Origin: CBDAQR01 sp965199055
GTDB taxonomy: Bacteria; Pseudomonadota; Gammaproteobacteria; Pseudomonadales; Halieaceae
DNA length: 64,000 nt
Direction: 5' to 3'
NCBI GenBank assembly: GCA_965199055.1
Contig: CBDAQR010000003.1
Location: forward strand, 1,364,001-1,428,000
Under the pieces are notes generated by a model that was not told where the DNA came from, searched no databases, and saw nothing but the letters and a program-made list of their open reading frames with translations. The translations under genes and the position numbers were made by a program. This document shows positions 53,706 through 60,880 of this stretch, piece after piece (within the stretch, counting starts at the first letter, position 1; each line of letters opens with the position of its first letter).

Positions 53706-54014
53706 TTACAACCCCGCACACAGCCACAGTGTGATCGCATCCCAATCGGCCTGTCTGCGCCGCATGGCCCTGTACCACGCCGTGCGGGTCATGGGCTGCC
53801 CGTCAGGGTGGGTGTACAGCGTGTTGCCCACTACGGCCTGTGTGCGCACCAACGCCCTGTCGTCAGGGCAGGCGCTGTCTTGCAGGCGCTGCTCCCAGGA
53901 ACGCGCCCTGAAGGCCTCATAACGCGCCTGAAACGATGGGGCGTCACTGGCGTCACGGGTGTCGGCCCCGGCAGACGTGTTCATAGCGGTATCAGTCCCC
54001 GACAGCCAGGTCAT
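53706..54014 (-). pseudogene. Phage gene truncated by IS copy 2
   Basis: From ATG 54014 (AGGGAG ribosome site) the frame encodes about 101 residues (ARYEAFRARSWEQRLQDSAC, then NTLYTHPDGQPMTRTAWYR). It runs into the IS end, whose TGTAAG gives the stop TAA. The natural C-terminus is therefore missing. No family is recognised. It overlaps the gene before it by 23 bases. Confidence 0.6.
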
Positions 54015-54519
54015 CAAGGCTCCCTGCCCGCAGTGCGCCATTAAGGCGATACAGAAAATCAGCGGGCATCAGCGTTACCCTGACGTTGCGTGCCTCGGCG
54101 GCCTCGCCATCGAGCTGGGCGCTGATCAGTGTGTCAGCGACCTGGTCGGTGGCTTTCAGGTCCCGGGCGATCTGGACCAGTCGTTCAAACAGGTCCGCCG
54201 ACAGGGTGGGAACCACCTCAACCAGTGCGTCGAGCTCACGGTACAGGTCTGGCGATACGCTCAGCGCGACAGGGCCAGATACCTGCCCGCGGCCCTGATT
54301 GACGAGACGCGGTGACGTCCATGCGCCCCGTCGCCCCGCTTCAATGTCTCGACTGGCGACCCACAGACAGGGGCGCTCATCGCTCGGCTCGGGCGCTTCA
54401 TCGTACCAGCACAGCCCGCCTGCCGTCGCGGGCGCATCCACGGGCCAGTCATTGCGCGGCCACTGGGTGCGGACTAATGCCGTGCTGGCGGTACGCGCGA
54501 AGAAGTATTCACGGTTCAT
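53992..54519 (-). CDS. Stand-alone protein with a J-type tail module
   Basis: A 175-residue protein with an AAGGAGG site before ATG 54519. Residues 1-80 (EYFFARTASTALVRTQWPRN, DAPATAGGLCWYDEAPEPSD, TSPRLVNQGRGQ) align with the repeated modules of tail tip J at 28.9-30.4 kb (IFAR...HPDNAWGYDAPGTA..SWHDAAPD...WSAPR). The last 95 residues are unrelated. A tail-type module in the early operon is unexpected. Confidence 0.65.
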   Translation of the reverse strand: MNREYFFARTASTALVRTQWPRNDWPVDAPATAGGLCWYDEAPEPSDERPCLWVASRDIEAGRRGAWTSPRLVNQGRGQVSGPVALSVSPDLYRELDALVEVVPTLSADLFERLVQIARDLKATDQVADTLISAQLDGEAAEARNVRVTLMPADFLYRLNGALRAGSLDDLAVGD

Positions 54520-54546
54520 CCGCGCCTCCTTGTCGTCGGGTGATGG

Positions 54547-54582
54547 CGGCCTTGCACCGCCTCGCCGTCTTTCCGGTGGTCA
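54547..54582. repeat. 36-bp direct repeat, left copy
   Basis: Identical over 36 bases to 55214-55249. The two copies enclose 631 bp holding two convergent small genes, suggesting a cassette. On the minus strand each copy lies just upstream of a gene. Confidence 0.85.
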
Positions 54583-54644
54583 GCGCCACAGGCGCTATCC
54601 CCGCTATACTGGCAGTCCCACCCACCAGTACGAGGAACAGGTAA

Positions 54645-54884
54645 ATGTCCGATCCCGAATACGGCAATGATATTGACCACTGGGTACGCGAGGCTCTCAA
54701 CGCTGGGCAGGCCAGCAGACCCCTGTACGACCTGAGAAACACCTATTATCGCGACATGACACCTCATGAGCGACGCAAGGCCCTGGCCGAGCTCGCTGAG
54801 AAAAACGGTTTGATGATCGCCTTTGACAGTGATCCTGGCATTTCATCCACCTATAACACGGTGGCGACACTCACCCGCACATAG
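54645..54884 (+). CDS. Small acidic phage protein
   Basis: A 79-residue protein starting at ATG 54645 with GAGGAAC upstream (SDPEYGNDIDHWVREALNAG, then MTPHERRKALAELAEKNGL). It is convergent with, and overlaps by 34 bases, the next minus-strand gene. It lies inside the 36-bp-repeat cassette. Function unknown. Confidence 0.55.
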   Translation: MSDPEYGNDIDHWVREALNAGQASRPLYDLRNTYYRDMTPHERRKALAELAEKNGLMIAFDSDPGISSTYNTVATLTRT

Positions 54885-55183
54885 TCCTCGGGGAGCGGGC
54901 CTTCACGGGGAACAAGACCGCAGGCCATCAACAGGGCCTCAGCCTCAGACGCCCGACCCTGAACGTGCGCCTGTTCAATCTGGCGAAGGGCGGCAACGGC
55001 CAGATGCTCGACAGGGTGGCCATCGTAGTGCTCACCTTCCAGTGCAGTGGCCACCAGGCGGAAGGATTCAACGACGACTCTGGCCCGATCCAGCCATGCC
55101 TGCTCGACCTGCTTGAACTCGAGGGTATCCAGCGCGTCGATGGCCGCCTGATAGGTCAGGTAAGGCTCGCATCGCTCAGTCAC
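54851..55183 (-). CDS. Hypothetical helical phage protein
   Basis: A 110-residue protein probably from GTG 55183 (GGGGGTGG upstream). It is mostly alpha-helical by composition (AIDALDTLEFKQVEQAWLDR, then RASEAEALLMACGL). It belongs to the early minus-strand transcript and lies in the 36-bp-repeat cassette. Confidence 0.55.
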   Translation of the reverse strand: MTERCEPYLTYQAAIDALDTLEFKQVEQAWLDRARVVVESFRLVATALEGEHYDGHPVEHLAVAALRQIEQAHVQGRASEAEALLMACGLVPREGPLPEDYVRVSVATVL

Positions 55184-55213
55184 GACCCACCCCCGCTGAC
55201 ACACGAGGAGTGC

Positions 55214-55249
55214 CGGCCTTGCACCGCCTCGCCGTCTTTCCGGTGGTCA
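55214..55249. repeat. 36-bp direct repeat, right copy
   Basis: Perfect copy of 54547-54582, offset 667 bp. No gene is seen between here and 55306. Confidence 0.85.
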
Positions 55250-55306
55250 TCCACGGTTACCCCACCGGGAATGCCTGAATCGGCTGAAAAGCGCCCGAAA
55301 AGCGGT

Positions 55307-55498
55307 CTATTTCCTCGCATTTTCCGCCCTTAAGGTAATGCGCTGCATCTGCTCTACTAGGTCTTGTGACTTGTAGATATCCTGAAGAATGAGATGGCGC
55401 AGATAGCCCGCCTGGGTCATGCCGTTGGCCCCCATGACCTCCATCATCGCCTTGTACTGCCCCTCGCTGAGGCTGGTCTTGACCTCATAGTCCATCAT
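55307..55498 (-). CDS. Small RHH-like phage regulator
   Basis: A 63-residue protein (VKTSLSEGQYKAMMEVMGAN, then MTQAGYLRHLILQDIY). The strand followed by two helices is consistent with a ribbon-helix-helix DNA-binding protein. It is second in the early minus-strand operon, with a four-base overlap to the first gene. Possible CII/regulator role. Confidence 0.58.
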   Translation of the reverse strand: MMDYEVKTSLSEGQYKAMMEVMGANGMTQAGYLRHLILQDIYKSQDLVEQMQRITLRAENARK

Positions 55499-55707
55499 GC
55501 GGCGTTATCGGGAACGGGCGATAAGGCGGGTGGGGGATTTGCAGCCATGTAAGCGCGATATTTCTCAACTGTTTTCAGCGTGCAAGAGCCCCCTGATTTG
55601 AGGCGCTTATAGAGTTTCGCGTTCGAATTTATCTTCTGGCAGAGCGTCGAAGGCTTCCAGCCGCATGCCTGTGCGTAAGCCTCTAGCTCCGCGATGAATT
55701 GCTCCAT
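55495..55707 (-). CDS. Cro-like early regulator
   Basis: A 70-residue protein (AYAQACGWKPSTLCQKINSN, then KLYKRLKSGGSCTLKTVEKY) with helix-turn-helix character. It is the first gene of the minus-strand early operon, divergent from the CI-type repressor, which is the place of cro. Operators lie between the two. Confidence 0.65.
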   Translation of the reverse strand: MEQFIAELEAYAQACGWKPSTLCQKINSNAKLYKRLKSGGSCTLKTVEKYRAYMAANPPPALSPVPDNAA

Positions 55708-55738
55708 GTAGCTGTACCTACCTTTCGTTATGAATAGC

Positions 55739-55767
55739 TACTTTATTCAATTGCCTAGTTTTGTCAA
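55739..55767 (-). promoter_or_regulatory. Early right-type promoter of the cro-like operon
   Basis: On the minus strand TTGACA (55767-55762) is 16 bases from TAAAGT (55745-55740). The operator at 55744-55757 lies in the spacer. Confidence 0.5.
55744..55757. promoter_or_regulatory. Candidate CI operator O1
   Basis: TATTCAATTGCCTA, one of four 14-mers of pattern TAnnCAWWTGnnTA flanking the repressor gene. It lies in the spacer of the cro-side promoter. Confidence 0.65.
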
Positions 55768-55781
55768 GTGCAAATGCGTTA

Positions 55782-55795
55782 TAGCCATATGCCTA
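55782..55795. promoter_or_regulatory. Candidate CI operator O2
   Basis: TAGCCATATGCCTA, same pattern as O1, 38 bp away, closer to the repressor start. Confidence 0.6.
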
Positions 55796-55841
55796 TTAAG
55801 TATCTAAAGTTCATTTTTGAGGAATCACCACTTATAACCTT

Positions 55842-56456
55842 ATGAAAACCTTGAAGGAAATTGTTACGAGCATGCTACGCGACAAAGGAATGAGCGTGGC
55901 CGAACTTAGTCGCATATCAGGCGTTTCTCATCACACAATTCACAGCTTGCTCAAACGACCTAGTGCTTCTATGAATGCAGAGTCTGCTCGTTCACTTCTT
56001 GTCGCCCTAGATGCCTTGGATGATTTTTTAACGGACCCCAAAACTATTCCTCTCGTTGGCAAAGTAGGGGCCGGAGCAAAAGTTCCTGAGTTCAACGCCT
56101 ATCCTGATGGAGGGGGGCCCAAGATCCTTTGCCCGCCCGGAATAACACCAAGCGAAGGGATTGCGGCTGTTGAAATCGAGGGTGACAGCATGGAGCCAAT
56201 GTATTCTGAAGGCGACATGTTGATATATGTAAGGGATGCAGTAGACCGAGTATCTAGCGAAATCATCGGCCAAAGATGTATATGCGTTGATTCAGATAAC
56301 ATGGGCTGGATTAAGCAGATAAAGCCTGGATCAGAGCCGGGACTATTCCATTTAATAAGCATGAACCCAGGAGCAACCACTCGCTGGGATGTACAGCTTC
56401 TATGGGCAGCACGGGTTAGGCTTCACTGGCCTGCTGATCTAACAAAGACTGTATAA
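55842..56456 (+). CDS. CI-type phage repressor with S24 autocleavage domain
   Basis: A 204-residue protein. HTH at about 18-38 (MSVAELSRISGVSHHTIHSL). The cleavage site Ala77-Gly78 lies in GKVGAGAKV, with catalytic Ser116 in EGDSMEPM and Lys about 158 in MGWIKQI. It keeps lysogeny by binding operators and is inactivated by RecA-stimulated self-cleavage after DNA damage. All catalytic residues are present, so it looks functional. It is less GC-rich than its neighbours. Confidence 0.93.
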   Translation: MKTLKEIVTSMLRDKGMSVAELSRISGVSHHTIHSLLKRPSASMNAESARSLLVALDALDDFLTDPKTIPLVGKVGAGAKVPEFNAYPDGGGPKILCPPGITPSEGIAAVEIEGDSMEPMYSEGDMLIYVRDAVDRVSSEIIGQRCICVDSDNMGWIKQIKPGSEPGLFHLISMNPGATTRWDVQLLWAARVRLHWPADLTKTV

Positions 56457-56534
56457 AAACTGCCTAACCTAGCTCTACCGCGCTAAAACACCACTAGTAT
56501 CCAGCTCCAAAAATCGAGCCGGCTAAGCAGAAAG

Positions 56535-56548
56535 TAGGCATATGAATA
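56535..56548. promoter_or_regulatory. Candidate CI operator O3
   Basis: TAGGCATATGAATA, pattern TAnnCAWWTGnnTA, upstream of the plus-strand early operon. It is centred 31 bp from O4, three helical turns. Confidence 0.65.
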
Positions 56549-56557
56549 TCATTTTGC

Positions 56558-56586
56558 TTGACATATATTCAATTGCCTACTATTTT
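56558..56586 (+). promoter_or_regulatory. Early left-type promoter
   Basis: TTGACA (56558-56563), then TATTTT (56581-56586) at 17 bases. Operator O4 lies in the spacer. It would drive the 56620 gene and the recombination genes. Confidence 0.6.
56566..56579. promoter_or_regulatory. Candidate CI operator O4
   Basis: TATTCAATTGCCTA, identical in 14 of 14 bases to O1. It overlaps the early left-type promoter spacer. Confidence 0.68.
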
Positions 56587-56619
56587 ATACTGTCAAAAGC
56601 CCAACCCAAGGAGCCCGCC

Positions 56620-56934
56620 ATGCAACCCCCCACCACCGACCACGTGATCGTTGCCGCCATCCCGCGCGTTAAAGGCCAGCTGCTACCGCGCGACCACATC
56701 ATCATCGCCGAGTCCCGCCACCCCCGCAATAACGTCAGGGAACTGCGCAAGGCCGCCAGCGCCTGCCCCTTGACCCGGGACATCGCTGAGACCGCCGAGG
56801 CCGTGAACGTCAAATACCTCCCGACCACGCTCATCCAGAACCAGATTCATATCTACAAAATGACCACCGATACCGCGCTGACGCTTATCGAGAAGGAACG
56901 GGAGGGGAACCCCGAGGCGGTGCACGCGGCGTGA
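56620..56934 (+). CDS. Early phage protein of unknown function
   Basis: A 104-residue protein from ATG 56620 (AAGGAG upstream). The basic/hydrophobic IVAAIPRVKGQLLPRDHIII and helical C-terminus are not recognised. It is the first gene under the operator-controlled plus-strand promoter, the N or host-takeover position. An overlapping GTG frame at 56931 (VTGLYPQITCPDRQALM) may encode a further short protein. Confidence 0.58.
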   Translation: MQPPTTDHVIVAAIPRVKGQLLPRDHIIIAESRHPRNNVRELRKAASACPLTRDIAETAEAVNVKYLPTTLIQNQIHIYKMTTDTALTLIEKEREGNPEAVHAA

Positions 56935-57053
56935 ATCAGGGCTATCAATACCCGGACAGGGAGCACGCCGTGACCGGCCTGTACCCGCAAATCACCTGCC
57001 CGGACCGGCAGGCCCTGATGGCGGTGATTCGTGAGCGGTGGGGAAAACGCGCT

Positions 57054-57428
57054 CTAGAGCAGAACGTCGCGGATCAGCGGGATGACAACAGCGACCATGA
57101 CGACGCCGAGCATCCACTTCAGGAGCCGACTATCGGCATTGGTTCTCTCGAATTTGATATCCAGACGAGCTTCTACCGCCTGTATCTCGGCCCGAAGGTT
57201 GGAATCAACCGCCTGTATCTCGGCCCGAAGGTTGGAATCAACCGCCTGAATCTCACTGGAGAGCTTGTTATCCAGTTTCAGGATATCGGCCTTGGTGGCC
57301 ACCTGCCCGTCCAGGGTATCGCGCAACGCCTCGTTCTGGGCCTCGGCCATGGCTTCGGCCTGGTCGGCCGGAAACCCCGCATCGCGCAGGCGTCGGGCGT
57401 ATTTGAGGGTGTCAAAGGCAATACTCAT
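57054..57428 (-). CDS. DUF1640-like coiled-coil membrane protein
   Basis: A 124-residue protein: SIAFDTLKYARRLRDAGFPA, QAEAMAEAQNEAL, a coiled coil with 11-residue repeats (SNLRAEIQAVD), and a C-terminal membrane segment LKWMLGVVMVAVVIPLI. DUF1640 proteins often occur in phages and integrated elements; function unknown. It is inverted within the plus-strand early operon. Confidence 0.8.
   Translation of the reverse strand: MSIAFDTLKYARRLRDAGFPADQAEAMAEAQNEALRDTLDGQVATKADILKLDNKLSSEIQAVDSNLRAEIQAVDSNLRAEIQAVEARLDIKFERTNADSRLLKWMLGVVMVAVVIPLIRDVLL
57177..57242 (-). repeat. 33-bp tandem repeat in DUF1640 coiled coil
   Basis: Two identical 33-bp copies encode SNLRAEIQAVD heptad-like repeats, with a third diverged copy next to them. 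Confidence 0.8.
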
Positions 57429-57489
57429 GGGCGCGAGCATAGCACAGGTCCCGGGGCATTACCCAGCCCCGCATAACCCGGAGGAGACC

Positions 57490-57780
57490 ATGGGACACAC
57501 CCAACACAGGACATACCCGCAGCGCGACGGCTTCACCAATGAGCGCGAGGAGGCCGCCTACCCGGGTACACGCTGCCAGCACTACCTCGAACACCCCGAG
57601 GCGAGCGACCTGGAGGTGATGGTCATGGAGTCCGGGGCGCTTAACACCTTTATCCGGGACTACCCGGACGATGCGCTGGCAGCGGCCAGCGCCCTCTACC
57701 GTGCGGCGAATCGGATCGCAGGGGGGCTGGCCGAGGCCGACGCTGAGGCCACGGACTATGACACCGTAATGGAGGACTGA
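57490..57780 (+). CDS. Acidic early phage protein
   Basis: A 96-residue protein from ATG 57490 (GGAGGAG upstream), rich in Ala, Asp and Glu (ALNTFIRDYPDDALAAASAL, EADAEATDYDTVMED). It may be a DNA-mimic or host-interaction protein from composition, but no family is recognised. Its stop overlaps the next start by one base. Confidence 0.6.
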   Translation: MGHTQHRTYPQRDGFTNEREEAAYPGTRCQHYLEHPEASDLEVMVMESGALNTFIRDYPDDALAAASALYRAANRIAGGLAEADAEATDYDTVMED

Positions 57781-58403
57781 TGGCTACCACCGACAAAAAG
57801 TACATGCTCACCGATATCACACGCGGACGTGCCGGTGGCACGCTGCACCGAATCAGAGCGTTGCGTGATTTCGGTACGGTAAAGAAAGGTGATCTTGGCG
57901 GCTGGATCGAGAGCGAAGACAATCTTTCCCACAAGGGAGAGGCATGGGTCTTCGGCGAGGCGCAAGTCTTCGGCAAGGCGCAAGTCTTCGGCGAGGCGCG
58001 GGTCTCCGGCGAGGCGCAAGTCTACGGCGAGGCGCGGGTCTCCGGCGAGGCGCGGGTCTCCGGCGAGGCGTGGGTCTACGGCAAGGCGCGGGTCTACGGC
58101 AAGACGCGGGTCTACGGCAAGGCGTGGGTCTACGGCAAGACGCGGGTCTCCGGCGAGGCGCGGGTCTTCGGCAAGGCGCGGGTCTCCGGCGAGGCGTGGG
58201 TCTACGGCAAGGCGCGGGTCTCCGGCGAGGCGTGGGTCTACGGCAAGGCGCGGGTCTCCGACGAGGCGCAGGTCTTCGGCAAGGCGTGGGTCTTCGGCAA
58301 GGCGTGGGTCTATGACGAGGCGCAGGTCTTCGGCAAGGCGTGGGTCTACGGCAAGGCGCAAGTCTGCAGCAAGGCGTGGGTCTTCGGCAAGGCATCCGCA
58401 TGA
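57780..58403 (+). CDS. Hexapeptide-repeat (beta-helix) phage protein
   Basis: A 207-residue protein. The head (KYMLTDITRGRAGGTLHRIR, then LRDFGTVKKGDLGGWIESED) is shared with YdcK-like and phage polymer-forming proteins. It is followed by about 25 hexapeptides of the form (G/S)(E/K)A(R/Q/W)V(S/Y/F), predicted to form a left-handed beta-helix. The DNA is an 18-bp minisatellite. Function is unknown; repeat number is likely variable. Confidence 0.75.
   Translation: MATTDKKYMLTDITRGRAGGTLHRIRALRDFGTVKKGDLGGWIESEDNLSHKGEAWVFGEAQVFGKAQVFGEARVSGEAQVYGEARVSGEARVSGEAWVYGKARVYGKTRVYGKAWVYGKTRVSGEARVFGKARVSGEAWVYGKARVSGEAWVYGKARVSDEAQVFGKAWVFGKAWVYDEAQVFGKAWVYGKAQVCSKAWVFGKASA
57944..58395 (+). repeat. 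18-bp minisatellite encoding hexapeptides
   Basis: About 25 tandem 18-bp units (GCGCGGGTCTCCGGCGAG-like, with TAC, TTC and TCC variants). All repeats keep frame. The motif has long stop-free runs in other frames on both strands. Confidence 0.88.
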
Positions 58404-59539
58404 GCGTGCACCACCTGCGCGTGCGGCGCATCAGTAACACCTGGTGCCATGCCTGGGTCGAGGGGCACCGAGTGGCCTTCTTCGGTGACCTCAACACCAT
58501 CTGGGCCAACTACATCGCGTGGCTCAACCGCTACACCGGCGATCTGCGGGCACAGGGCGGCATTCACAAGGCGGCATTCACAAGGCGGCTTCCCATGAAC
58601 CGGCATGAGACCACACCCCCTGAGCCGAACCCCAAGGCGCAGGATCACCACCGCCCCTTCCTGGCACCCGGCTGGTACCCGGACCTGTCGAACGAGGACT
58701 ACCACGCCAGCTTCGGGTTCAGTTCCAGCCAGTTGAAGACGCTGGTGGAGCACACACCGGCGCATCTACGGCACAGCTTCACCGCACACCGTGAGGCCAC
58801 CGAGAACAGGGTGTTGGGCACGCTGGTCCACAGCCTCGTTCTGGAGCCGGAGACGTTCGCCAACGACTACATTCTCGCGCCGCAGGTGGACAAGCGCACC
58901 CGGGCAGGCCGCGAGGAATGGGCAGCCTTCGAGGCGTTCGCGCTATCGAAGGGTCTGACCGTGATCACCGACACGATGCTGAACAAGGCCCGCGCGATGG
59001 CCGCATCGGTGCGCGAGCACCCCATGGCCTCGGCGCTGCTGAAGGACAGGGTGACCGAGGGGTCTGTGTACTGGTGGTACGACGCCATGGAGCCCGAGGA
59101 GCACGAGGATGACCGCCTGATGCTAAAAGTCCGCCCGGATGCGCTCTCTTGCGGGCACGCGGTCATCATCGACCTCAAGACCACGACGGACGCCAGCTAC
59201 TCGGGCTTCATCCGGGCCATACAGCGCTATCAGTATCATCTGTCGGCCGCCATGTACCTGGACGGCGTCAACCAGTGCACGCCACTGCTGGCTGAGCTGG
59301 GTGGCACCGCACCGCACCTTGCGTTCAACCAGTTCGTTTTCGTCTGCGTCGAGAGCGTCGAGCCGCACCTCACCGCCGTCTACGAGCTATCCCCTGCCTA
59401 CATCGACCTGGGCAGGACCCTCTATCGCCGGGCCCTGCGCCGGCTGCACGAGGGCCTGCGCAACGACTGGCCGGGATACGACGACGAGGTCCGACTCATA
59501 GAACCGCCCGCCTGGGCGAATCGCCGCTTCATTGTTTAA
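58400..59539 (+). CDS. RecE/DUF3799-like exonuclease, fused to a small upstream gene
   Basis: A 379-residue frame. Residues 1-65 (SVHHLRVRRISNTWCHAWVE) form an unrelated short protein. From about residue 66 (MNRHETTPP, ATG 58595) comes a PD-(D/E)XK exonuclease of the RecE C-domain/YqaJ type: SNEDYHASFGFSSSQLKTLV, LGTLVHSLVLEP, and the active-site core AVIIDLKTTTDASYSGF (D-x-K). It resects DNA for RecT. A 14-bp tandem duplication at 58556-58583 fuses the frames. Confidence 0.82.
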   Translation: MSVHHLRVRRISNTWCHAWVEGHRVAFFGDLNTIWANYIAWLNRYTGDLRAQGGIHKAAFTRRLPMNRHETTPPEPNPKAQDHHRPFLAPGWYPDLSNEDYHASFGFSSSQLKTLVEHTPAHLRHSFTAHREATENRVLGTLVHSLVLEPETFANDYILAPQVDKRTRAGREEWAAFEAFALSKGLTVITDTMLNKARAMAASVREHPMASALLKDRVTEGSVYWWYDAMEPEEHEDDRLMLKVRPDALSCGHAVIIDLKTTTDASYSGFIRAIQRYQYHLSAAMYLDGVNQCTPLLAELGGTAPHLAFNQFVFVCVESVEPHLTAVYELSPAYIDLGRTLYRRALRRLHEGLRNDWPGYDDEVRLIEPPAWANRRFIV

Positions 59540-59561
59540 CCACACCCGGAGGACACCCACC

Positions 59562-60479
59562 ATGCATCACCCCGCCCCCCTACCCACTGCCGACACCGCA
59601 CCGCCACCGGTGGACCTCGGTCCCGGCAACATCATGCTCAATGCGCCGCTGCTGGAGCAGATCGCTGCGCTGGCCGTGCGCATGGCATCGTCCTCCTGCA
59701 CGCTACCCAAACACCTGCAGAAAAACGAGGGCGATTGCTACGCCGTGGCGATGCAGGCCGTCCAGTGGCGGATGAACCCGTGGGTGGTCGCACAGAAGAC
59801 CCACCTGGTCAACGGCACGCTCGGCTACGAGGCGCAGCTGGTCAACGCCGTCGTGCAATCCTCCGGCATGATCCAGGGCACCTTCCGGTACGAGTACCGG
59901 GGCGAGGGTGAGGCACTGGCGTGCCGGGTCGGGGCCACACTCACCGGCGATACCGATGTCACATGGGGCGAGTGGCTGGCGCTGGGCAGCGTGACCATCA
60001 GGAACTCCCCCCTCTGGAAAACCAACCCCAGGCAGCAGCTGGGGTATTTGCAGGTCAAGAATTTTTCCCGGGCCTACTGCCCGGCGGCCATCCTCGGTGT
60101 CTACACCCCCGACGAGCTCCAGGCGCTACCGCCAGCGGGCGATCGGGGGGTGGAGGTGCCCAGCAGCGCCCTGAACGCCGCCCTGCGCGAGGACGCGCCC
60201 AAAGGGGAGATCATCGATGGCGAGGTGGAGCGGGCCGATGACGCCGCCGCGCCGCCCCCCGCTGAGGCCCAGCACCCCCTGAGCTATGCCCAAATCGCCG
60301 ATCAGTTACACCAGGCCCGAACCCTTGAGGCGTTGCAGGCCTGCGTCGAGGGGATGGCCGACTTCCTGGGCACCGCGGATAACGAGCAGTACCGGGAGGA
60401 ACTGGCAGACCTCTACCGCCACCGGCTGGCGCAGCTGCGCACCGATGCGCCCGGCCCGCATGACGCGGATAAAGACTGA
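59562..60479 (+). CDS. recT: RecT-family single-strand annealing protein
   Basis: A 305-residue protein from ATG 59562 (GGAGGAC upstream). The RecT core is visible: CYAVAMQAVQWRMNPWVVAQ, HLVNGTLGYEAQLVNAVV, SPLWKTNPRQQLGYLQVK, FSRAYCPAAILGVYT. An acidic C-terminal tail follows. It anneals complementary strands with the exonuclease upstream. Confidence 0.92.
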   Translation: MHHPAPLPTADTAPPPVDLGPGNIMLNAPLLEQIAALAVRMASSSCTLPKHLQKNEGDCYAVAMQAVQWRMNPWVVAQKTHLVNGTLGYEAQLVNAVVQSSGMIQGTFRYEYRGEGEALACRVGATLTGDTDVTWGEWLALGSVTIRNSPLWKTNPRQQLGYLQVKNFSRAYCPAAILGVYTPDELQALPPAGDRGVEVPSSALNAALREDAPKGEIIDGEVERADDAAAPPPAEAQHPLSYAQIADQLHQARTLEALQACVEGMADFLGTADNEQYREELADLYRHRLAQLRTDAPGPHDADKD

Positions 60480-60481
60480 TA

Positions 60482-60611
60482 TGACGGCGTCCCCGGCCAG
60501 GCGTGCCCCGATGGGCCCCGTTACCCGGCACTCGGTAACGCCATGGCGGTACCCGTCATGCGCTGGATCGGTGAGCGCCTTCAGCTGGTGGACGACGGGG
60601 TAACGGCATGA
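60482..60611 (+). pseudogene. C-terminal remnant of a C5-cytosine methyltransferase
   Basis: The frame ending TGA 60609-60611 reads CPDGPRYPALGNAMAVPVMR then WIGERLQ, the terminal motif X of phage Dcm-type methyltransferases. Only about 43 codons remain, and upstream a TGA stops the frame. It overlaps the next start by ATGA. The rest of the enzyme is missing. Confidence 0.6.
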
Positions 60612-60880
60612 GCGAAATTCTTGACAGCTGGCCGCGGAAGATGGCTCTATCGGAGTATCGGCGCATCACCTATATCGGCGACAAGGCCCCCGATCCCCGA
60701 ACCTTACAGCGACGGATCGCCCGGCGGGTGCTTCCCGGCGAAAAAGACGGCAGGCTGTTTTATGTCTTCGTCGGCCCTGACAATCGCCCCATGTGGCCGC
60801 AGCATCTGCTTGCGCACCCTGATCGCGCCGACGAGTCGACAGCGGATCGCCTGATCCGTGAGGTCATGGAGGAATCATGA
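60608..60880 (+). CDS. xis: Excisionase-like DNA-binding protein
   Basis: A 90-residue basic protein (LSEYRRITYIGDKAPDPRTL, RRIARRVLPGEKDGRLFYVF) with winged-helix Xis-like pattern. It sits directly before the integrase, overlapping its natural start. It should bend attR and promote excision. Confidence 0.7.
   Translation: MSEILDSWPRKMALSEYRRITYIGDKAPDPRTLQRRIARRVLPGEKDGRLFYVFVGPDNRPMWPQHLLAHPDRADESTADRLIREVMEES

Larger units (their letters stand above)
52520..53710 (-). mobile_element. IS3-family (IS407-type) insertion sequence, copy 2
   Basis: 1191 bp with the same ends and genes as copy 1 and the same orientation, 24,835 bp away. Flanks are GCAGC on the left and ACCCC on the right, so no target duplication is present. 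The right end supplies the stop codon of a truncated gene. Confidence 0.92.

Noticed and set aside
52520..53710. IS copies as an inverted pair able to invert the prophage structural region
   Set aside because: Both copies have the same orientation, so recombination would delete or duplicate, not invert, the 24.8 kb between them.
57944..58395. CRISPR-like array
   Set aside because: Units are contiguous 18-mers without unique spacers and encode hexapeptides in frame.
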